Source: Psilocybe azurescens (lineage: Eukaryota > Basidiomycota > Agaricomycetes > Agaricales > Agrocybaceae). Taken from it: a stretch of 27,959 nucleotides of DNA. The stretch covers positions 1 through 27,959 of the forward strand of contig JAJIRX010000286.1 in NCBI GenBank assembly GCA_023853785.1. The letters are read 5' to 3'. The notes beneath the pieces are model-generated. The model was given only the letters and a program-made list of their open reading frames with translations, did not search any database and was not told where the DNA came from. Position numbers and translations under genes: made by a program. The stretch's first letter is position 1. Each line of letters starts with the position of its first letter. This document shows, in pieces, positions 21,224-27,959 of this stretch.

Positions 21224-24170
21224 CAGTGTTTTGACATTCCTTGGGACACTTTTTTGTAATTTGGCTTTTAAGGCATCACAACTTCAAATTGCTTCAAATA
21301 AAATATATATTATTGTACACAAGGGTCTTTTACATAGTATGGTATAAGAAAAAATATATTCTGCTGCAAAAAAACAAGCAATTGCCTTTGCAACTGAGAG
21401 CACCAAAATGTCACGAATGTGGTTCCTTGGGACACCTGTGACATACCCGGTCCGTGTCTTCCAGGTGTTATCACATGGCCATCAGTCCATTGTGTTTTCA
21501 TCTTCTTCCTCATCATCACCATCGTTGTCATCCACAACAACTTCCAAGCTCGCTGGAAGTTTGGGTTTTTGGGCGTGCTGGTGCCTTGGGCCAGTGCTTC
21601 TTTGGAACACCCTCACCAGACAGTTTGTCACAGTTAATCTTCCATAATTTCATTGCTTTTTCGTGGGTGGCCTTCATTACCTTCCATTCATTTTCCAGCT
21701 TTGTCTGAGCCTCCTTTTTGCAGCCCTCCCTTCTGCCTTTGATTTCTTTTCAGCTGCCTTCGCTTTTTGCGTTCTTCCTGTGCATGAATCCCTTCTCGGA
21801 TAGCATCTCCAGAATATACTTGGCCCTTACTTGAATCAATAACAAGGGTACGTGTTGAGGTCTTCTCTGTTTCCTTTCCATAGAGTGCTGCATTTAACTT
21901 CCGTAAGTGCAGATTCTGTACCACCATTGTTGCTCTAGACCCCTCAATTATACCATTCTGGGATGTTGTAAGGATGTGCACCTTTCGTGAGGTTTGCTTT
22001 CAACATTCCTATCACATTTTCTAGATCCTGACGGCTACTCCACCCATTTACAGAGTCTGGATCTGCCAGTGACCAATCAGGATCATCTGAAGCAGGAAGA
22101 GATTCGAGAACTGGTGCCACAATAGGGGTAGATGAGGTGAGTGGCGTTTTTGAGACTAGAAAAGATCCAGACGAGGTTGTGCTCAGGCTAGCATATAGAC
22201 TTCGCATTTGCTTTGATGGGGTGTACAAGGAAGGATCTATATCCATATTTCGTCCACATTTTCGTGAAGGTGTTGATGGTGGAATGTTCTCATTGGTGGT
22301 GCTTGTTGGGGTTTGAGTTGGTTCAATACGGAGATGTGTTGAAGGTGAGATTGCAAAATCTGTAGGAGGATTGGCATTGAATGCAGCTATCACAGCACGA
22401 ACAGGGCTTGGTTGCGCCATTGGAAAGCTGCCTCTGATAGATGTTGTGGTGCTTGGCTTCATCTGAACATCTGTGATAACTTCAGGACAGAATGGGTGTA
22501 TGCCTGTAACACGGAAGGCAGCTGTGATTGTTTCTGATGTGAACGCAGATAGATATGCCTGGGTCCAGAGGTGAGTGAATTCTGATTTGAAACTTTCCGC
22601 ATATTGTTCTCCTTGAAGCTGACAATCTTTTGTTTCCAAGAATTTTTCATTCTTGCAAAGCAAACAACATCAAGTCCTTGGAGGGCGTGGGTGCAATGGG
22701 CTGGATACCCAAGCAAGATGATGTTATTTTTCCGTGCATAGTCAATAAAATCCAGAGTGTAATGAGAACTGTGACCATCAAGGACAAGTACATGGCTCTG
22801 TCCCTGTGCCTTTTCCTTTGTTCCTGCATCGAATATATGTTCAAGCCACTGCCGCCAAGATTTGCATCTGTCCACCCTCATTCAGATGTTGCAATACTGA
22901 GGTATGTGTAGGTTATTCATCCATCTTTAGGATCAAAACATAAACCACTCACAAAGCATTGACAGCATTCCGTTCTGTCCAGCATTCTTTAATGTTCTTG
23001 CCCTTGAATATGAGGAGGGGTCGTATACTTGTTCCATCAGCACAGATTGTAACGACTGCAGTAACATTTTCTCGATCAGCTCCTCCTTGCTTGTGCTGAG
23101 TTTTTGTTTCTCGTGCCCCAACTACCGATCCTTTCCACCATATGCAGTTGGGAACCCACTCTTGTCCATGCCATAGATATTTTTGGGGTCAATGCCAAGT
23201 TTGACAATGTATTTCTTGATGAGGTCAAACCATGATTTGACTGCTTCAGGATTCAATGATTGGGCACGTTGCATGTCAAGTGGTTTGCTCCAGTGAGTAC
23301 CTAGCTGCTCGTGATGCCGTTGAAGGAATCTGAATACCCAGAAATAGCTGAGAGGTTTGCAGTCGCTTCCAAGACGGCTCTTTTGAATTGCATTTGCAAA
23401 CTGTCGGATTTTGCAATGCTGGAAGGGAAAACCCACGGTTGGCAGATTCTAAAAGTAGGTCAACAAGAACACCTTCTTCCGTCAGTGTGAGCTTCTGTTT
23501 TGTAACATTGAATTTTAGCATGGCTTGTCCCTTCCCATTAACATATCTCTCGAGAGTTGAACTTGAAACCCCAGGATATCTTGCTGCTACTTTGCGATAT
23601 GAGTCCCTGCCCAACCGATATTCCTCTGCTGCTTGTCGTAGATGTAATTCATTTGCTTTGTTGGCCTTGTGCTTTTCACGTGCTCGGATAAAGCCCTGCC
23701 TGGCATTTTTAGACAGGTGAATAGAAGCACAGAAGGTTAACGTAGGAGATAGTGTATCAACAGAACGGACACATTGAGCCATCAATCAACAACCATGTCA
23801 CGCTTCAAATCTCTCTTCACAAAAACACGTCTCATGAGGTCAAATTTCAACCGATTGTCTCCATTTAAAGTGCATATGAAAGGCCAAATCAATGCCAATC
23901 GACGGGTATAGTATTTTATTTACAAAGTGTGTCTTTATGGAGCAGCGAGAGGCGAAAGAAAAGTGTGATCATCAAAAACAGCCAAATTTTGCATGTAAAT
24001 ACTTCATATCTCCTCTGGTAGACCACCGATTGCCCTAAAATTTCGATATAATGTGTATTCCCATTAGTTCTACATATTTGCCAATTTTTAGAGCTATCCG
24101 GGGAGAACTACGTCCAAAATTTGTGTTTGTCCCAAGGAACGTCAGTGTCCCAAGGAATGTCAAAACACTG
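21224..24170 (-). mobile_element. Pogo/Tigger-type DNA transposon with 27-bp TIRs and TA target site duplication
   Basis: Perfect terminal inverted repeats of 27 bp lie at 21224-21250 and 24144-24170. They begin CAGTGTTTTGACATTCC and are bracketed by TA at 21222-21223 and 24171-24172. The element is 2,947 bp long. CAGT ends plus TA duplication are the hallmarks of the Tc1/mariner-pogo superfamily. Inside, the TIR core TTCCTTGGGAC recurs near 21422-21432 and, inverted, near 24130-24140, which may be subterminal transposase-binding sites. The transposase lies on the minus strand. The perfect TIRs suggest recent insertion or recent mobility. Confidence 0.9.
21482..23782 (-). pseudogene. DDE_1 (pogo/CENP-B-like) transposase, frame-disrupted
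   Basis: In order from the N-terminus: a helix-turn-helix region (LRQAAEEYRLGRDSYRKVAA, then PGVSSSTLERYVNG); a CENP-B-like second DNA-binding region (FQHCKIRQFANAIQ); the catalytic core with D1 in IYGMDKSGFPTA, D2 in VLVLDGHSSHYT and a third Asp in LQGLDVVCF; the segment AFRVTGIHPFCPEVI; a Ser/Thr/Pro-rich linker; and a basic coiled C-terminus ending in an acidic tail. The first ATG in frame is at 23782. A canonical 56-nt intron fits at 22897-22952. Frame changes are needed near 23428-23431, near 23126, around 22840-22890 (more than one), near 22591, near 21985 and near the C-terminus. This many breaks suggests a defective copy, unless the assembly is at fault. Confidence 0.85.
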
Positions 24171-24172
24171 TA

Positions 24173-24831
24173 TATTTCTTGTTTTGTCTTTAATAATGTG
24201 ACATGAACGTGATTTCTATTGCTCGGTATTTCCCATTTTGTTTTCAATAATGTGATGTGAACGTGAATTCTATTGCTTTTGTAAAACCAGCTTCTCCCAA
24301 GTTATTTTTGCTGAATGATGCTCAACTCCTTCCATCACTTTGATAATGTGACATAAATTCTGAATTCCGTGGAATTTGTCATCCAGCACCAGTGTTTGTA
24401 AATTGACACTTTTCATTTATAACTTCACAACCGCAGCTTTTTAAATCTGATTTTTAGCACTCTCATAGAAACAGTTTATATACATATTAATATAAATTTT
24501 ATAAATTTTTATGTTAAATATAAGGGCCAAAATATTGTAATGAATGTGCCAAAAAGTGCAAAATCAGGCTCTGACATCACCAAATGGCTCTCTTTTCTCC
24601 AGTTTTTTTTTGAATTGTGCATAGCAAGTCATTGATTATCTAGCTTATAATTTTTGAAGCCATAAAGTGTGAGGAAGGATGGTAAAATCTGGCCCCAACA
24701 TAGTAAAATGGCTCCTTTTTCTCTAGTTTTTTTATAGGAAACAGATACACATAAGACTCAGAGACCAGTAAGATCAACTGTATATATTGTATAGTACCTA
24801 TAGGAAACAGATATGCATAAGACTACGATAC
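24173..24831. repeat. AT-rich region with short imperfect direct repeats
   Basis: No gene seen. Near 24188-24290 a unit containing AATAATGTGAxxTGAACGTGA occurs twice about 58 nt apart, with a degenerate third near 24340. CAAATGGCTC/AAAATGGCTC followed by CTTTTxTCTxxAGTTTTTT occurs at about 24583 and 24705. TATAGGAAACAGATA is repeated at about 24733 and 24800. These look like decayed repeat DNA. Confidence 0.5.
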
Positions 24832-25134
24832 TGTGAGTATAGGTGTATTGAATGGGTTAAAATAAGTAAGCTCACCTCAGAGACCAGTAAGATCAACTGA
24901 GGGAGGGGAAACTAATGAAGCGCTCTGTTATATGAGATGCGCTGAGTATCATACGTATGCTACGTAGTATAAAAATGGATATAAACATAAAAAGGAAGGA
25001 AAGGAAAATAATAGTCCATAGGGTGCGTGACCTATATGTCATGCACCATGCTATACGTTCACTTGGTATTTGATAGAGATTGCCGTTCTGTCTGATGGTA
25101 CGCGAAAGCTATGTCGCACCTTGATATTCCAACA
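24832..25134 (-). mobile_element. Ty1/copia-type LTR (3' LTR of a truncated element)
   Basis: On the minus strand the LTR starts TGTTGGAATATC, immediately after a polypurine tract (GAAGGGGAA) that follows the stop of a copia RNase H remnant. That is the expected order of coding end, polypurine tract and 3' LTR. Its far end is placed at a CA (minus strand TACTCACA) near 24832, giving TG...CA ends and about 300 bp. The polypurine side is well supported. The outer end is an estimate, and no target duplication can be checked because the left half of the element is missing. Confidence 0.65.
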
Positions 25135-25153
25135 TTCCCCTTCAAGCTGTGCG

Positions 25154-25385
25154 CTAGTTGAGAGCGGCAGCAAAATGCTTCGCCTTGATGCTGGGTAACG
25201 CCTTGGTAAGAGTGTCAGCAGTCATGGCATCCGTTGGGCAGTAGATTAGTTTAATTGCTCCCTCATCGATGATGTAGCAAATAAAATGATAGCATATGTC
25301 GATATGCTTGGTGTGGGCGTGATAGTGCCCGTCGCTGGCAAGTCGCGATGGCTGACTGACTGTTGGAGAACAGTGTGGTGGGTTC
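25154..25385 (-). pseudogene. C-terminal end of Ty1/copia polyprotein (RNase H), truncated
   Basis: The minus-strand translation reads TLFSNSQSAIA, then after a frame slip DGHYHAHTKHIDICYHF, then LIYCPTDAMTADTLTKALPS and the stop at 25154-25156. These match the copia RNase H signatures DNQSAI, HxRTKHIDIRxHFIR and VxTxxxxADxxTKxLP. Everything upstream of about 25385 is lost, and the break is close to the edge of the inverted-repeat element. Confidence 0.78.
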
Positions 25386-25420
25386 AGAAAATGGGGTGAA
25401 TAACTCCCTTAGGAGAGTGG

Positions 25421-26346
25421 TAGTGACAAACGTTTTCATATTATAGGGATCTATCCACAGATGTGATTTGAATAGGGCCTAAGGGTAATGAGATGCATTT
25501 CATTCTTTCATAACAAGCCTAGCCTGACTATCATTACTAGTGGGCATTTCATTTCTGTCAATCCAAGTCTGGCTATCATTATTCTGGCCATTTCATTTCT
25601 TTCAAACCTGGCCTGGCTATCATCAGGAATTTCATTATCTATAGAACTCATTACTTTAGGACTATTATTATATTTCATAATTTCTGAGTATTTCATTAAC
25701 ATTGTAATATCATAACTTCTTGAATTGTAATGCTGAGGATTTCATAATCTTCCAGGATTATCTTATCCCCATGGGGATATTACAAATTTGAACTTTCATA
25801 AACTAAAGGTGAAGGTATCTCATTACTTCTATATATTTCATTTATTTATTTGGCTATCATAACTTAGAGAATTTAATGTGATAGAACCTGCATTGCTATA
25901 TATAGTAACAAAAACATATATTTGAGCATTTCTTATGTCACCACCCCAGGTGGATGGGGTCAGATCATATCTTATATAATGTTTTGATTTGAGGCCATAA
26001 TTTGAAGAGAGCTAGGTATATCTATTAAATAGAGGCAACTAACAGGTCATGCATATGTGTTATGTAATCTTATATAATAAATTCCCATCTGCATTGGAAT
26101 ATATTGGTATTTATCCTGGGATAATGAAATAGGGCACAAGGAAAAGAAATGCCTGTTTGTATTGAAAAAATGAAAGGGCCACAATAATGATAGCCAGACC
26201 TGGATTGAAAGAAATGAAATGCCCACTGGTAATGATAGTCAGGCTAGGCTTGTTATGAAAGAATGAAATGCATCTCATTACCCTTAGGCCCTATTCAAAT
26301 CACATCTGTGGATAGGTCCCTAAAATATGAAAACCGCTGGTCACTA
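25421..26346. mobile_element. Non-autonomous inverted-repeat element (MITE or foldback-like)
   Basis: The left arm 25421-25600 and right arm 26164-26346 are near-identical inverted repeats of about 180 bp. Both contain ATCCACAGATGTGATTTGAA and the run AAGGGTAATGAGATGCATTT. The outermost bases are TAGTGAC...GTCACTA, which could be read as a TA duplication flanking GTGAC ends. The core is AT-rich with no coding potential. Within each arm a unit of about 44 nt containing GGCATTTCATTTCTxTCAA and CTGGCTATCATTA repeats imperfectly, and degraded copies continue inward. No transposase is present, so mobility would depend on another element. Confidence 0.75.
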
Positions 26347-26356
26347 CTATTGGCTG

Positions 26357-26975
26357 TCTTGTTCTCACCCCGCCGTCTTGTCCTCACCCCGCCGTCTTGT
26401 CCTCACCCCCGCTGTCTCACCCTTGCCCTGCCGTCTTGCCCTTGCCCCCGCCTCGTCTTGCCCTTGCCCCAGCCGTCTTGCCCTTGCCCCCGCCTGTCTC
26501 GCCGCCCCTTTGCTCCCAGCCTGTCTCGCCCTTCATCCTTGCCCTTGCCCCTCGTCTCATCCTCACCCTGCTGTCTTGTCCTCACCCCCGCTGTCTTGTC
26601 CTCACCCCCGCTGTCTTGTCCTCACCCCCACTGTCTCGTCCTCACCCCCGCCTCGCTCTTGCCCTTGCCCCCGCCGTCTCACCTTACCCTTGCCGTCTTG
26701 CCCTCACCCTCGCTCTCACCTCACCATCTTGCCCCTGCTGTCTTGCCCTCACCCCCGCTGTCTTGCCCCTGCTGTCTTGCCCTCACTGTCTTGCCCCTGT
26801 CTTGCCCCCGCCATCTTGCCCTTGCCCTCACCATCTCGCCCCGCCGTCTCGCACTCACCCTCGCTGTGCCCGTCGCTGTCGCTGTCTCGCCGCACTGTCT
26901 TGCCCCCACCCTCGCTGTTGCCATTGCCATCCTCGCTGCCCTTGCTGTCGCGGGTTGTCTGCGCTCGCCATCGCG
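26357..26975. repeat. Pyrimidine-rich minisatellite, about 20-bp unit
   Basis: Tandem variants of CTGTCTTGTCCTCACCCCCG, with four nearly identical units at 26571-26650 and degenerate units on both sides (CTTGCCC, CTCGCC and CCGCC variants). The plus strand is almost pure C/T with few A. The unit length is not a multiple of three and contains no stop codon, so all three plus-strand frames stay open for 240-275 codons with Pro/Ser/Cys/Leu-rich nonsense. This is a repeat, not a gene. Confidence 0.9.
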
Positions 26976-27135
26976 GTACTCCTTGTCCACGCCTGCGTTG
27001 TCGTTATCATTGCCACAGTCGCGGTCGTGGTCGTGGCCATCGGTCGTGATCATCCTCTGTCGCATCAGGTTGGCTGTCGCCTGGCTCTGACCAACAAGGC
27101 AGTAGTGGCAGTACTTCTCACTCCCCACATATTCC

Positions 27136-27287
27136 CTAGGACTGGAGGGATTGAGAAAGGAGTGAAGGGAATAGAGGGAATAGAGGGAATAGAGGGGATT
27201 GAAAAGGAATGAAGGAATTGGAGAGGAATGGAGGGGAATGATGGGGAATGAAGGGGAATGAAGGGGAATGATGGGGAATAGAGTTAT
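27136..27287. repeat. Purine-rich short tandem repeats
   Basis: Two successive short arrays on the plus strand: GGGAATAGA-type units at about 27166-27200, and 10-nt GGGGAATGAA/GGGGAATGAT units at about 27233-27281. This tract is purine-rich on the same strand on which the preceding minisatellite is pyrimidine-rich. Confidence 0.85.
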
Positions 27288-27290
27288 TTA

Positions 27291-27959
27291 TAGCCAATAC
27301 AGTAATAAAGTGGAATTCCATGGCTTGAAGCTGAGTAAAAACAATTTCCCACACCTTTAGGCTGAATATAAAAATAGATTTACACAGTTACCACTACTAT
27401 CATACATCTACTATACACTGCTTATATAATCCTTATATCATACACCTACTGTACACTGCTTATATAATCTACCCTGTATCATTGGATTCCAACTAGAATA
27501 TTTCAATCTATCAATCTTAGTGTAAATTCATGAGTGCAATATAATATATTAATAACTATATACTACATTATTATCTACATGTAAAGTCCATTGTAACAAA
27601 ATAAAATAAAAAACATAACAGAGTAAAAAGATGGCAGGAGGGTATATACTTGGGTTAAATGAACAAACAAACACATAGATGTAAAAGAAAATGAGAGAAC
27701 AAAAGAAAAAGTGAAAAAAATTTAAAAAAGGGTGGCAGATGGTGGTGGTATCGGTCATACATGCCGGCCGCTATTGTGGGTATGGTACGCATCCGCCATA
27801 GCGCGTCATCGCCCTTGTGGCTGTTGTGTCCGCTCGGCTGTCATGTAATGTTGTACTCAGTGTCGTACATGTCATCGCCGGCCGCCTTTGCAGCCGTTTT
27901 TGTAGGGGGCCATACGCCGGTGGCGACTCAGTGTCATGTGTGTCATCGTTGTGGCTGTC
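27291..27959. other. Unassigned terminal region
   Basis: No gene recognised. A direct repeat of about 37 nt containing CTACTATACACTGCTTATAT occurs twice at about 27403-27470. An A-rich stretch follows to about 27730, and then a GC-rich segment (27755-27959) with recurring GTCATCG, GCCGGCCGC and TGTGGCTGT(C/T) words. The latter could be the start of another repeat or element that continues outside the window. Confidence 0.35.

Noticed and set aside
24188..24360. Possible CRISPR-like or regularly spaced repeats
   Set aside because: Only two or three degenerate units with AT-rich spacing in a eukaryotic context.
26263..27212. Three overlapping plus-strand open frames of 240-275 codons, rich in Pro, Ser, Cys and Leu
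   Set aside because: All three frames are open because a stop-free repeat of about 20 bp cycles through the frames. No domain, start context or introns.

Overview
The window is nuclear DNA from a filamentous fungus, almost certainly an agaricomycete basidiomycete. Genes are split by many 49-73 nt introns with GT...AG ends. The gene set (Faa1/Faa4-type acyl-CoA synthetases, GPI-tailed GH79 enzymes, a helical-domain/NB-ARC/TPR STAND protein, a pogo-type transposase with a coiled C-terminal tail) is typical of mushroom genomes. No tRNA, rRNA or CRISPR array was seen.

Layout. 1-1707: no gene recognised. 1708-4069 and 5883-8269 (+): two tandem paralogous long-chain acyl-CoA synthetase genes with identical intron positions. 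8895-11380 and 12407-14878 (-): two tandem GH79 (beta-glucuronidase/heparanase-like) genes, each with ten exons including a 13-nt micro-exon. 15627-19746 (+): a STAND/NLR-like gene. 19990-20962: a truncated duplicate of the 5' part and upstream flank of the second GH79 gene, so that the NLR gene lies between two direct repeats of about 1 kb. 21224-24170: a complete-looking pogo/Tigger-type DNA transposon with perfect 27-bp terminal inverted repeats (TIRs) and a TA target duplication, but a broken transposase. 24832-25385: the 3' end of a Ty1/copia element (LTR plus the end of its RNase H). 25421-26346: a non-autonomous element with arms of about 180 bp. 26357-27290: a pyrimidine-rich minisatellite followed by a purine-rich one. 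27291-27959: unassigned sequence.

How the genes relate. The acyl-CoA synthetases activate fatty acids. The GH79 proteins carry a secretion signal and a GPI-like tail, which suggests hydrolysis of glucuronic-acid-containing glycans at the cell surface. The NLR-like protein is probably a non-self or stress sensor able to trigger cell death. There is no evidence that these form one pathway. The shared theme is local tandem and segmental duplication, followed by a repeat-rich zone after about 20 kb.

Caveat. Every multi-exon gene needs one or more 1-2 nt frame corrections, many next to short homopolymers. This could be assembly error or decay. Exon coordinates were read by eye from paralogue comparison and splice signals.
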